A DNA stretch of 64,000 nt from Zygosaccharomyces rouxii (lineage: Eukaryota > Ascomycota > Saccharomycetes > Saccharomycetales > Saccharomycetaceae): contig NC_012992.1 of NCBI RefSeq assembly GCF_000026365.1, positions 682,001 through 746,000 of the forward strand. The letters run 5' to 3'. How positions within the stretch are numbered: position 1 is the stretch's first letter; each line of letters starts with the position of its first letter. The notes beneath the pieces were generated by a model. That model was not told where the DNA came from, ran no database searches, and saw only the letters and a program-made list of their open reading frames with translations. Positions 50,413-58,591 of this stretch are shown one piece after another. The position numbers and the translations under genes are program-made.

Positions 50413-50422
50413 CTTGTAAATA
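50413..50422 (+). promoter_or_regulatory. Puf3 element in MRPL22 3' UTR
   Basis: CTTGTAAATA, an exact Puf3 site, starts 19 nt after the stop and runs into a short (AAT)n microsatellite (50420-50437). Mitochondrial ribosomal-protein mRNAs are the classic Puf3 targets. Confidence 0.7.
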
Positions 50423-50462
50423 ATAATAATAATAATTTAAATAGAAGCTTAAGACACAATGT

Positions 50463-51257
50463 TCATTCCTTTCTTCTAGTACGACGAGATCTCACCTTGT
50501 TGTTAATGTCCTCTTTATGTTTCTTAGCAGTTGGTTTAATCTTGTTCTCATAGTACTCTTCAGCCTGTTGGACTTTTGGATCATTTTTAGCCTTCTCGAC
50601 AAATTCTTGTGCCTTTTCAGATAATGATCCCTTAACGTGCTTTTCAGCGTCTTCCTCTAGAGCTTCTTCATGTGCTTGAGATTCTTGTGCCTGCTGTGCC
50701 GCTTTCTTCTTCCTTTCAGCATCTTCTTTGGCCTCCTCTTGGAAGAATTGCTTCAATCTAACTTGATGTTCCCATCTAGTGTACCATAAACCACCTTGTA
50801 ACATTATCACACCGGTAAAGAATAAGATTAAGATGATATTGGAGGAACCAAGGACGGCTAGACCTTGATTTTCAGATACATCTCCCCATTCACCAGTGAC
50901 TGATGAAATTATACCAGTTTTGACGTTACTCAAACAGACACAAACCCCAAAGAAGTACAACACAAGGGATCCGTATTCGAAATTTCTTAAATCTGGATTT
51001 GGTTTGTAAATTCTTATTAGATGACCCACTAAACCGATAACTGCAACAGCTGCCAATCCAATTAAAACGGGCAATGGGGTCTTGTGAAGAACTTGGTAGT
51101 GCTTAAGAGCATCGTCGAACTCGGATTGGGTGGAATCTGCACTAAATAAAATCCGGTAGTCATAGGCTTGATTAGCATAAAATACACCAATTATAAAGGA
51201 AGTGGCACTCAGAATGAGGCCCATCCCCACAGTACAAGCATCTGAATACGTGAACAT
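50463..51257 (-). CDS. SHR3: ER chaperone of amino-acid permeases Shr3
   Basis: Membrane-localised chaperone that prevents aggregation of amino-acid permeases and supports their COPII packaging. 264 residues, longer than S. cerevisiae Shr3 (210) through an extended charged tail. Four membrane segments lie in the first 160 residues, with family signatures FYANQAYDYRILFSADSTQ, HYQVLHKTPLPVLIGL, IRIYKPNPDLRNFEYGSL and SNVKTGIISSVTGEWGDVSE. The C-terminal 100 residues are Lys/Glu/Gln-rich, probably helical, and end in RSRRTRRKE. Corresponds to YDL212W; lies between the YNL177C and YNL178W homologues. Confidence 0.95.
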   Translation of the reverse strand: MFTYSDACTVGMGLILSATSFIIGVFYANQAYDYRILFSADSTQSEFDDALKHYQVLHKTPLPVLIGLAAVAVIGLVGHLIRIYKPNPDLRNFEYGSLVLYFFGVCVCLSNVKTGIISSVTGEWGDVSENQGLAVLGSSNIILILFFTGVIMLQGGLWYTRWEHQVRLKQFFQEEAKEDAERKKKAAQQAQESQAHEEALEEDAEKHVKGSLSEKAQEFVEKAKNDPKVQQAEEYYENKIKPTAKKHKEDINNKVRSRRTRRKE

Positions 51258-51410
51258 AGCTATAGTTCTATTTCTATGGTCACTGTAGTTGTAAATACTT
51301 GTTGCAACAATAGCAGTTTTAAGTTAAAGAACGGGATCGATGAATTTTTCAATAGACTCTGTCTTAAATATGTGTAAAAATTATACAAAGGGTACATATA
51401 TTCAAGGTAT

Positions 51411-52151
51411 TTAAGCAGCAGCCTCGGCAGCAGCACCTTCGGCACCTTCTTCTTCAACCTTTTGAGGAGCTGGTCTGTAGTCCTTGACAGATGGGGCCAA
51501 GATTGGTTCTTCTTCCTTTGGATCGACAATAGTGACAGCATCTGGCAAGGCGTTTGGACCACTTGGAGTAGTAGCTGGGTCTCTCATGATCTTAACCTTG
51601 ATACCCAAAACACCTTGTCTCATTAGAACGTGTCTAGTAGCGGTGTCGATGAAGTCAGCAACTGGTTGACCAGAGTGAATCAAGAAACCGTCAGCGAACT
51701 TCATAGACTTAGCACGAGCAGCTCTCAATTTACCGGAAACGACAACTTCGCAACCCTTAGCACCAGATTCCATAACGTATCTGACAACACCGTAAGCAGC
51801 TCTTCTGATAGCCAAACCGTTCAACAACTTGAATTTCATGGATTCAGCTTGAGCAACGGCGGAAAGACCACGCTCTTGAACTCTTTCAGCGTAAAGCACA
51901 ATGGTACCTGGCTTGTACTTGAATCTCTTTTGAACCAAAAGGGTCAATTCGTTGATTCTTCTACCACCTTCACCTAAGACATCTTGAGTTCTGGTAGCTC
52001 TGATGATAATTTCAGTCTTGGTTGGAGTAACTCTAACTTCAGTACCGGAGTAACCTTCTTCAGCCAATTCTCTGGTGAAGAATTCGTTTAATTCGGCGTA
52101 AAAGACACCGTCAGCGACTAGCTTTCTCTTCTTTGAAATTAGGGCAACCAT
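51411..52151 (-). CDS. RPS3: 40S ribosomal protein uS3
   Basis: Small-subunit protein at the mRNA entry tunnel with a role in mRNA unwinding and ribosome quality control. 246 residues (S. cerevisiae 240). Starts [20 protein letters not shown]. The type II KH domain includes [24 protein letters not shown], with the GEGG loop, and is followed by the conserved C-domain ([20 protein letters not shown]). The tail is Glu/Ala-rich and slightly longer than usual. Very strong codon bias. Promoter with two Rap1 sites. Corresponds to YNL178W, with no intron. Confidence 0.98.
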   Translation of the reverse strand: MVALISKKRKLVADGVFYAELNEFFTRELAEEGYSGTEVRVTPTKTEIIIRATRTQDVLGEGGRRINELTLLVQKRFKYKPGTIVLYAERVQERGLSAVAQAESMKFKLLNGLAIRRAAYGVVRYVMESGAKGCEVVVSGKLRAARAKSMKFADGFLIHSGQPVADFIDTATRHVLMRQGVLGIKVKIMRDPATTPSGPNALPDAVTIVDPKEEEPILAPSVKDYRPAPQKVEEEGAEGAAAEAAA

Positions 52152-52213
52152 TGTGCAGTAGCGTGGGTCTATGGGGTACTAAATAGAAACAATAATATAG
52201 TGTCAACAGTACC

Positions 52214-52231
52214 GTAGTGTTTTAACACTAC
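52214..52231 (-). promoter_or_regulatory. inverted repeat in RPS3 promoter
   Basis: GTAGTGTT/AACACTAC, 8-bp perfect arms around two bases, 63-80 bp before the RPS3 ATG. No known factor was assigned. It lies near the expected transcription start. Confidence 0.45.
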
Positions 52232-52331
52232 TTTTGATGAAATATTCTGAAAGGCGATGAGCTCAGTTTGAGTCGGTGCGTCGGGTGTGTTCGGTTTCGG
52301 CAGCCGAGGCAGAAAAACTTTTCGTACAGGT

Positions 52332-52378
52332 TGTACGGGTGTACTATATGGGTGAATGGGTGTAGTATGTACGGATGC
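52332..52378 (-). promoter_or_regulatory. tandem Rap1 sites upstream of RPS3
   Basis: On the coding strand ACACCCGTACA (52332-52342) matches the Rap1 consensus ACAYCCRTRCA exactly, and GCATCCGTACA (52368-52378) matches all but the first base. Both have the same orientation, 36 bp apart and 180-230 bp before the ATG, the classic arrangement of a ribosomal-protein promoter. Confidence 0.75.
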
Positions 52379-52457
52379 AAAGAGTGACTGTTGGATAAAC
52401 AGTAATCTTTCTGGACTACGGAGGGTAAAAAGAAAAGAATAATCAGCCAGATGACTC

Positions 52458-52531
52458 TGGTCCGTGGCGGGTTCGAACCGCCGATCTCCGCGTTATCAGC
52501 ACGGCGCCTTAACCAACTGGGCCAACGGACC
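52458..52531 (-). tRNA. tRNA-Ile with GAU anticodon
   Basis: 74-nt intronless cloverleaf. The acceptor stem is GGTCCGT/ACGGACC with A discriminator, the D arm is GCC...GGC with AGTTGGTTAA, the anticodon stem CCGTG/CGCGG encloses loop CTGATAA, and the T arm GGCGG/CCGCC is perfectly paired around TTCGAAC. The body closely resembles S. cerevisiae tI(AAU), whose loop is CTAATAA. Here base 34 is G, giving anticodon GAU. T runs on the minus strand at about 52427-52436 supply the Pol III terminator. It sits about 300 bp upstream of RPS3, same strand. Confidence 0.93.
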
Positions 52532-52763
52532 GGTTAAATTCTGATTTTCGGCCAGAAATTGGGAGCACCATACCGAATGCTAATATTTTTTTTTCTTCTT
52601 TCTATCTTTCGCCAAGAAATGTTTAACCAAGTGCTGGTACATCTGAATAATGCATTCCTCAAAACGTAAAATCTAACAAATTTAGCAGGTATTCTACCAG
52701 ATTACCAAGTTCTTTAATTTTGATAAGAGCATTACTCTACAAGAAGCTCCCCCTGAACCTCAA

Positions 52764-52831
52764 CAGTGAATTGATTCACTGGCTCTGGGACTAGAAAAAT
52801 ATTTTTAAAACGATTTGAAACGTTTCAAATC
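52764..52831 (+). repeat. two adjacent perfect inverted repeats upstream of RHO5
   Basis: CAGTGAAT-TG-ATTCACTG (52764-52781) and, 30 bp on, the uninterrupted palindrome GATTTGAAACGTTTCAAATC (52812-52831) with an ACGT centre. Both are perfect. They could be dimeric factor sites or stem-forming RNA. Confidence 0.6.
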
Positions 52832-53024
52832 AATTACAATCGTTATTTGATGGTATGTCACTTTAACCAACCCCATAGCATATAAATTTCAGTTCTATTT
52901 CAGCCTTGTCTTGTTCCGTCTTGTACAAAAGACTTAATCTTCACTGTGTCCCTCTGTCGCGCGTCACACTGTCGTCAAGAAATTGATAAAATAAACTAGA
53001 ATAAACTAAAATAAATTCACGACG

Positions 53025-53156
53025 ATGACTGATAGTTATCGTAAGCAACTCCAGTGCCTTTCGAGAAAGTTTAATAACCATGGCGATTTTTCCAAGCTTT
53101 TATTCGAACCCACAAAATATGGTGTGAAAATCATCCGGCCTACGTCTTGGGTTTAA
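53025..53156 (+). CDS. hypothetical 43-residue ORF upstream of RHO5
   Basis: ATG-initiated ORF of 43 codons, starting MTDSYRKQLQCLSRKFNNHG and ending KIIRPTSWV. I do not recognise it. It follows a TATA box by about 140 bp, and its A-rich pre-ATG sequence (AAATAAATTCACGACG) looks like a yeast leader, which is the only argument for it. The peptide is basic, with no membrane segment. It may be a small gene, an upstream ORF of RHO5 or chance. Confidence 0.2.
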   Translation: MTDSYRKQLQCLSRKFNNHGDFSKLLFEPTKYGVKIIRPTSWV

Positions 53157-53759
53157 CCATTAAGAGAAATCCAAACATACAACAACGCGCTTTACAACTT
53201 TTTGGGAAACATTATCAGTGCCTCCCACAAATTGCCTTTTGTATCGCCAAATGACACGTAAATTTATTCGTTGCCAATTGCAGCCGTTCGACTCTGCATG
53301 GTATTGATACTTTTTTTTCCCACTAATTCCAATGGAACCAGCCTATTAAAAATGAAATAAACTAACGCGAATACGACGAGAATAAGACTGATGTATATTA
53401 GGAATCAAAAATGGAATCGATATTGGATTGATACAACAAAAAATGGTAATAAAAATGAAGGATACACGTAAAGAATAATTTTTATCACTTTGCTACTTAA
53501 AGGTTAAGCTCGGTGGGTATTATTATTTTTTTTTTTGTTCTATCTCATTTTATTTTATTTTATTCCGAATTCCTAAGCTGTTACAATCTCTGCATTGTCT
53601 TTACGAACTGGCAACTCGTTCGATTCTCTTTGCTTTATAAACAGCAGAATAATTATCGTTTTTGATATTACTGTTATAATTGTAATTCTTATAATTACTA
53701 TTACAAGGTGAATTGAACCTCTGAGATACCTCGAGAGTAGAGCCGTATTTTTTCACTAA

Positions 53760-54698
53760 ATGCGACCAATTAAATGTGTTTTAGTAGGAGATGGTGCTGT
53801 TGGTAAAACATCGTTGCTAATATCTTATACAACAAACAGTTTTCCACAAGATTATATCCCAACAGTTTTCGATAATTATTCCACAACTTTAGTTTTACCA
53901 GAAGGTGCAACAGGACCAGACCAAGAATCTCAAATATTCAAGCTAAACCTTTGGGATACAGCGGGACAAGAAGAATATGATAGACTGAGGCCGTTGTCTT
54001 ATCCACAAACAGATATCTTCTTAGTTTGCTTCAGTGTTGTAGAACGTAGCTCGTTGCGTAATGTGACTGATAAATGGTATCCGGAAATCAGAGAGAACTG
54101 TAATAGTGGCAATCCAGAATTGTTAAGGAGACTAGGTAAAAGACCAATTTTACTAGTAGGTACAAAGACGGACTTGAGAGATCAAGAGGAGGAAGAAATT
54201 GCAGGTGTTAGGTCGCCATCGGCAGACTACATCTCACCGGAAGAGGCACAACAAGTAGCAGAACACTGTGGGTTTATGGGATACGTTGAATGTTCTGCTG
54301 CGACCCAAGTAGGTGTCAGAGAAGTCTTTGAAGCGGCAGTACGTTCGTGTGTATATGAACCACAAAGGCTATTAGATGAACAGAATAACAATGATCAAAG
54401 ACATAGGCAATTATTGGCTGCTAGAGAGGAGGAACAGCAGAGGCAGTTAATGGAACAGCAGCAGAAGCAACAGAAACAATCAAAGCTACCGAGGAAAAAA
54501 GTTAACAATAGCAATAATAGATCACCTTCAAAAAATAATATCGGTCTGGTACCAAAGAATAATTCACCGACATTGTCACAACAACCGCAACAAGTGCCTC
54601 CCACGGGAACCGCGGCAAGTAATTCACCAAGTCAACAGAGACAGGCTAGTTCAAAAGTACGTAAGTCAAAGAAATCCCCCAATTGTGTTATACTGTAA
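53760..54698 (+). CDS. RHO5: Rho-family GTPase Rho5
   Basis: Rac-like small GTPase that down-regulates the cell-wall integrity pathway and moves to mitochondria under oxidative stress in S. cerevisiae (YNL180C, 331 residues). 312 residues here. The G domain has GDGAVGKT (P-loop), the switch I effector YIPTVFDNYS, DTAGQEEYDRLRPLSYPQTD (switch II), GTKTDLRD and ECSA. An insertion between these blocks and a long Gln/Asn/Ser-rich extension (about 205-300) are typical of Rho5. A polybasic RKSKKSPN and CAAX box CVIL at the end predict geranylgeranylation. Convergent with PBR1 (56 bp between stops). Confidence 0.95.
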   Translation: MRPIKCVLVGDGAVGKTSLLISYTTNSFPQDYIPTVFDNYSTTLVLPEGATGPDQESQIFKLNLWDTAGQEEYDRLRPLSYPQTDIFLVCFSVVERSSLRNVTDKWYPEIRENCNSGNPELLRRLGKRPILLVGTKTDLRDQEEEEIAGVRSPSADYISPEEAQQVAEHCGFMGYVECSAATQVGVREVFEAAVRSCVYEPQRLLDEQNNNDQRHRQLLAAREEEQQRQLMEQQQKQQKQSKLPRKKVNNSNNRSPSKNNIGLVPKNNSPTLSQQPQQVPPTGTAASNSPSQQRQASSKVRKSKKSPNCVIL

Positions 54699-54754
54699 AG
54701 ATTTAATAGAATGATTAATTTTAAAGAATTTGTTTTAACGTAATACTATTTACT

Positions 54755-55981
54755 TCATTTTTTTGCATTGGAATCCGGTTTAGTATTGGACTTGGAATTG
54801 GAATTGGATTTGGACTTCATCTGATTACGTTTGATGGCCATTTTCTTCTCAAATTCCAGTATATCTCTTTGGGTATTCGCAAACAATTGAGCCTGTAAAT
54901 TGACATCAGTGAATTCTTTACGGGCAAATTTTATTATTTTGCAATCAGAGATGTATTTAACATCATTATTTTCGAGATTGACCTCTTCCAATTCAGGTGT
55001 CATTAATGCGTATAAGATACTTTGGCCACCACGATGGCCACTCTTGGTCAACAGGAGTAACCAGGGGTACAAAATGATACAATAGAAGAACAGCAAAAGT
55101 GTAACTGATCCATTGCTTAAAACGCGACGAAGACTGGGGGATCTCATTGTACCCGGTTGTACCAGTGTAACACTAACATTAAAACCTGTACGTTCAACAC
55201 CTCCAGCTTTTTCCTCTTTGATAGCTTTTGTAACTCTTCTTTGTAATTCAAGCATGCATAGCGCTAATTGCAACTTACTACTAGCGAAATGCTTTAGTGC
55301 ACTTTCATATGGTGCATTTTGCCACAATGGATCTTGGACGTTAACCTGGCCCAATGACTGCAACCAACACGTCGTAATTATGATTCTGAAGTCTCGATCA
55401 GGAGGTTGGGCTTTGAAACTTGGTTGTAAAAGATCTAACAAATGGAAAACACCTGCAAAATTCGTCGCCATTTGTAATTCTAATCCTTCCACGGAAGATC
55501 TTCTAATTGGTGGTGATATTCTGGGTATTCCCCACGGTTCCATATCCCCTGACATCACTATAACACCATCAAGCCTTCTAGGTGGACTGTTGTCTAACCA
55601 ACCAGTGACGAATTTCCTCACTTGCCACAGATCACTCAAATCACATTGTTCCATATATATGAGATTGTTCTCACTCTTATCTCTCAGATCGTTGACCCAA
55701 TCTGTAGCCCATTCATCTATTTCACGTCCTAATATGATCAGTTGTGCCCCCAATTTCGCCATTTCAAGCACAACTGAGGTCCCCATAGCTTGGGTTGTAG
55801 CACCCGTTACTAGGTAGACCTTACCATGCAATTTTCTTTCCCAGGTATTGGTGGCGCCTCGAGACCAGTATTTGACAGCAGATCCCGCTATCACGTAAGG
55901 TGCAATTCTCTTGATCTGTTCATAGTAAGGAATTCTATGGGTACCTTCAGCTAACACAGTTCCTATGAAATCTAATGGCAT
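54755..55981 (-). CDS. PBR1: essential putative oxidoreductase Pbr1
   Basis: Short-chain-dehydrogenase-like protein of unknown substrate; S. cerevisiae Pbr1 (YNL181W, 407 residues) is essential and associated with ER or lipid droplets. 408 residues here. The Rossmann start KVYLVTGATTQAMGTSVVLE has the nucleotide-binding glycines, and LGREIDEWATDW follows. A C-terminal hydrophobic segment LLLFFYCIILYPWLLLL (about 298-314) anchors it. The C-terminus is a Lys/Ser/Asn low-complexity tail. The canonical YxxxK catalytic pair is not obvious, so catalytic activity is uncertain. Divergent from IPI3, 131 bp apart. Confidence 0.92.
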   Translation of the reverse strand: MPLDFIGTVLAEGTHRIPYYEQIKRIAPYVIAGSAVKYWSRGATNTWERKLHGKVYLVTGATTQAMGTSVVLEMAKLGAQLIILGREIDEWATDWVNDLRDKSENNLIYMEQCDLSDLWQVRKFVTGWLDNSPPRRLDGVIVMSGDMEPWGIPRISPPIRRSSVEGLELQMATNFAGVFHLLDLLQPSFKAQPPDRDFRIIITTCWLQSLGQVNVQDPLWQNAPYESALKHFASSKLQLALCMLELQRRVTKAIKEEKAGGVERTGFNVSVTLVQPGTMRSPSLRRVLSNGSVTLLLFFYCIILYPWLLLLTKSGHRGGQSILYALMTPELEEVNLENNDVKYISDCKIIKFARKEFTDVNLQAQLFANTQRDILEFEKKMAIKRNQMKSKSNSNSKSNTKPDSNAKK

Positions 55982-56039
55982 TCTTTTATCGATTATCTGA
56001 CTGCTTCCTTAAAGTTCTCAGTACAAGCTCACGACGTGT

Positions 56040-56081
56040 TGAAATTTTTCATGCGCATCTCATCTTATCTCAGCTCATCTC
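56040..56081. promoter_or_regulatory. RRPE and PAC-like elements upstream of IPI3
   Basis: TGAAAAATTTCA on the minus strand (56040-56051) is an RRPE. GAGATGAGCTGAGAT on the minus strand (about 56067-56081) differs from the extended PAC consensus at one base. They lie 32-73 bp before IPI3, and the other flank is PBR1. The regulon fits IPI3. Confidence 0.65.
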
Positions 56082-56112
56082 ACTATACAGAAGTAGGAAA
56101 ATATAGAACAAG

Positions 56113-57588
56113 ATGGATGAGCAAGTGATTTTTACCACCCAGAATACTGGTACTGTTTGTAATGTGCATTCTTTGGAGCAGACTAGTTTGAGACAGCTTA
56201 CCGTTGGTTCCGCCCATAGCGCTGTGCAGATTGGTGAAAGATACCTTTTGGTAGCACAGTCTCAAAAGGCATTGATAAATGTTTATGATATCTCTGGTGA
56301 TCACAAGAGGGAATCTGTGGAACAAAGAATACCTTTGCCTGAAGTTGTATGCTGTTTGGAGACTGTGCAAAATCTGCAAGATTCACCACAGGCGGCAGAT
56401 TTATCGCTACCTTGGTTATTGCTAGCCTCCACCCCATCAGGTAAACTGTATGTGTGGGAGATGAATTCTGGTTTCTTGCTCAGAGTTAAGCAGATGGCAC
56501 ATTACCAATCAATTACCAAGATTCAATCGATTTGCAATGGTAAATATGTGGTTACGAGTGGTGAAGATTCAAGAGTCATCATTTGGCAAACTACCGATTT
56601 AGTATGTGAAGAAGAACCTAAACCGGTTTGCATTTTACATGATCATACTTTAAGTGTCACAGATTTTGCAGTCTCCAGTACTTGTGGCGATTCTAATGTT
56701 AGATTATTCACGGCTTCTCAAGATGCTACTTTAAGGTGTTATTCATTGAACTTAAGCCGTTCAGTGGAACCAAAACAGTTGGCAACATTTACGTGCCCGT
56801 ACCCAATCCAATGCCTAGCACTAGATCCAGCCGATCGAGCCTGTTACGTAGGTACTTCTCAGGGTGTTTTTAACTTATCACTTTATTACAGAATCAGTGG
56901 TGATAAAATATCAAACCTAATTCAAGAGACCTCAACGAATAAACTCTTTTCTCTAGTTCCTGAACCCCAAGAGAGTAGAGACAAGCTTTATTCTAGAGGG
57001 TCTTTACAAGTGGATAAAATTGTTGAAGCTAATGCAACCAGGTTAGAGGTGTCCCTGGATGGATCCTTACTCATTGTTGGTGATAATGATGGCCATGTGG
57101 CTATCACAGAAATCTTCTCCAAACAAGTTTTGAGAACCATACAACCATTGACTACAGCCGCCTCGAACGGTGCTGTGACTAATTTGTTAATAGCTACTCA
57201 ATGGAAATCATCATCGCAGCCTAGCCTTACGCAACGACACAACTTTTCCAAGATTCCTGCATTGCAGAGAAACATCCATGACAAAAGAGATCTACACGAA
57301 TTGTGGTTCCAAATCGGTCAACAACCTCAATCGAATCCACCACAATCCAATTTCGAGGAATACTTGAACCAAGTACAGGCAGAACAAATGCTATGGTCTC
57401 AATCTTCCACAACACCAAAACCATCGGCAGCGCCAATTCCTACCGCAGCTACCTCTGCTACGGTAACTGCGGATGAAGACAGCAAGGACCAAGAAATTGC
57501 ACAATTGAGAGAAAATTTAACTACTCTCAAGGGAGCCTATGCTGAACTCAGATCTATGCATCAGACTCTACTAGAAGATCGTCAATAA
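56113..57588 (+). CDS. IPI3: Rix1 complex WD-repeat protein Ipi3
   Basis: Subunit of the Rix1-Ipi1-Ipi3 complex, needed for ITS2 processing and late pre-60S maturation with Rea1; also reported at pre-replicative complexes. 491 residues (S. cerevisiae 555). WD40 propeller repeats over about residues 40-350, for example ITKIQSICNGKYVVTSGEDS and SLDGSLLIVGDNDGHVAITE. The C-terminal coiled coil (about 455-491, EIAQLRENLTTLKGAYAELR) mediates complex assembly. Followed in tandem by NOP6 after 130 bp. Corresponds to YNL182C. Confidence 0.94.
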   Translation: MDEQVIFTTQNTGTVCNVHSLEQTSLRQLTVGSAHSAVQIGERYLLVAQSQKALINVYDISGDHKRESVEQRIPLPEVVCCLETVQNLQDSPQAADLSLPWLLLASTPSGKLYVWEMNSGFLLRVKQMAHYQSITKIQSICNGKYVVTSGEDSRVIIWQTTDLVCEEEPKPVCILHDHTLSVTDFAVSSTCGDSNVRLFTASQDATLRCYSLNLSRSVEPKQLATFTCPYPIQCLALDPADRACYVGTSQGVFNLSLYYRISGDKISNLIQETSTNKLFSLVPEPQESRDKLYSRGSLQVDKIVEANATRLEVSLDGSLLIVGDNDGHVAITEIFSKQVLRTIQPLTTAASNGAVTNLLIATQWKSSSQPSLTQRHNFSKIPALQRNIHDKRDLHELWFQIGQQPQSNPPQSNFEEYLNQVQAEQMLWSQSSTTPKPSAAPIPTAATSATVTADEDSKDQEIAQLRENLTTLKGAYAELRSMHQTLLEDRQ

Positions 57589-57613
57589 TTTTCTTTTTTT
57601 TTCTTTTTTTTTA

Positions 57614-57622
57614 TGTATAATA
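57614..57622 (+). promoter_or_regulatory. Puf4-type motif in IPI3 3' UTR
   Basis: TGTATAATA fits TGTAHANTA and begins 25 nt after the IPI3 stop, just past two long T runs. Function inferred only from the motif and from the ribosome-biogenesis role of the gene. Confidence 0.35.
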
Positions 57623-57655
57623 GTAAATCTTTTCTGTAGTTGAACAAATACTCAT

Positions 57656-57679
57656 CTCATCGCACAGTGAAAAATTTCA
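57656..57679. promoter_or_regulatory. PAC and RRPE upstream of NOP6
   Basis: GCGATGAG on the minus strand (57656-57663) and TGAAAAATTTCA on the plus strand (57668-57679), 40-63 bp before the NOP6 ATG. Both are exact core matches with the usual close spacing. Confidence 0.75.
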
Positions 57680-57718
57680 AACTTATCTCATCTCTGAGCT
57701 CATCGAGCTAACAAGAAT

Positions 57719-58327
57719 ATGGCGGAGAAGCTCACCAAGAAGCAGTTGAAGGCTCAACAGTTTAAGAAATCCAAGGAGGAACGTGAACATGATAAGTCGT
57801 TGAAGCGTGCAGCTGAGCAGGAACCTCCAGAGGAACCGGCGCCAGCAAAAAAGAAGCGTAAGACTCGTCGTGGTAAAAAGGGCAAATCACGTCAAGAGCA
57901 CCATAACAGGTTCCTCGTTTTCGTGGGTAATTTGGACAAAGAGACTTCACAAACTGAATTGCAAGCCCATTTCAAATCAAGTTCGCCAGATCAAATCAGA
58001 CTCCGTCCTGACAAGGGAATCGCTTTCCTTGAGTTTGAACCTAAGGACAACATTCAGCGTCGTATGGATATTGCTCTGCTACAGCATAAAACAACACTAA
58101 GAGGTAGACAAATTAATGTCGAGCTTACCGTTGGTGGTGGTGGTAATAGTAATGAAAGATTGCAAAAATTACAACAGAAGAACGAAAAACTGATTAACGA
58201 GCGTAGAGAACGTATTAAGAACATGGTTATACAAGACAAATCATCTGAAAAATCATCTGAAAAATCACAGACTGATCAAAAGACGACCACTGGTGTTCAT
58301 CCTGACAGGGCTAAGCTGTTACAGTGA
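57719..58327 (+). CDS. NOP6: nucleolar RRM protein Nop6
   Basis: Early 90S pre-ribosome RNA-binding protein that aids 40S synthesis (S. cerevisiae YDL213C, 225 residues). 202 residues here. A Lys-rich N-terminus with a bipartite basic patch (KKKRKTRRGKKGKSRQEHHN) is followed by one RRM (about 62-140) opening FLVFVGNLD (RNP2) and with GIAFLEFEP (RNP1 region). The C-terminus is a charged helix (LQKLQQKNEKLINERRERIK). PAC and RRPE elements directly upstream fit its role. In this genome it lies between the YNL182C and YNL183C homologues. Confidence 0.92.
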   Translation: MAEKLTKKQLKAQQFKKSKEEREHDKSLKRAAEQEPPEEPAPAKKKRKTRRGKKGKSRQEHHNRFLVFVGNLDKETSQTELQAHFKSSSPDQIRLRPDKGIAFLEFEPKDNIQRRMDIALLQHKTTLRGRQINVELTVGGGGNSNERLQKLQQKNEKLINERRERIKNMVIQDKSSEKSSEKSQTDQKTTTGVHPDRAKLLQ

Positions 58328-58334
58328 AATTGTG

Positions 58335-58343
58335 GTCACGTGA
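58335..58343 (+). promoter_or_regulatory. Cbf1-type E-box between NOP6 and NPR1
   Basis: GTCACGTGA, a full Cbf1 site, 8 bp after the NOP6 stop and about 250 bp before NPR1. It is most likely an NPR1 promoter element. No CDEII/CDEIII-like sequence follows, so it is not a centromere. Confidence 0.45.
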
Positions 58344-58591
58344 TGAGAAGAGCTTAATAAGAAACTATCCAGCAGTCATATTATCTGTTGTCGAAGATCA
58401 ATTCTACGCCCACTAATCGTATTTCTGATTACTTCTCCCTCCATTTGTCTTCGAACCTTTAAGTTGATCGAGTCATACCTGTGTTTCTCGTTTTGAAGAT
58501 CGAGAAACAAACTTCAACAGTTGTTGTATAGTAGTAAAGTAAAGTAGACAGAATACAAAAGACAATATATACGTAGGGTAGTGGGATCAGG

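Larger units (their letters stand above)
52532..53759. other. 1.2-kb gap between tRNA-Ile and RHO5
   Basis: The longest non-coding stretch of the window. It holds an 18-bp inverted repeat (52764-52781), a 20-bp perfect palindrome (52812-52831), a TATA box TATAAAT (52881-52887), a 43-codon ORF (53025-53156), and several long T and A runs near 53520-53565. The last 200 bp are very A/T-rich and presumably the RHO5 leader. No conserved RNA or protein gene was recognised. Confidence 0.55.

Noticed and set aside
52853..53380. Possible spliced gene starting with ATG-GTATGT before RHO5
   Set aside because: GTATGT is present, but no exact TACTAAC and acceptor lead into a recognisable exon.
55113..55817. 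234-codon plus-strand ORF antisense to PBR1
   Set aside because: It mirrors the well-supported PBR1 coding frame, and its Ser/Asn/Thr content is what antisense reading produces.
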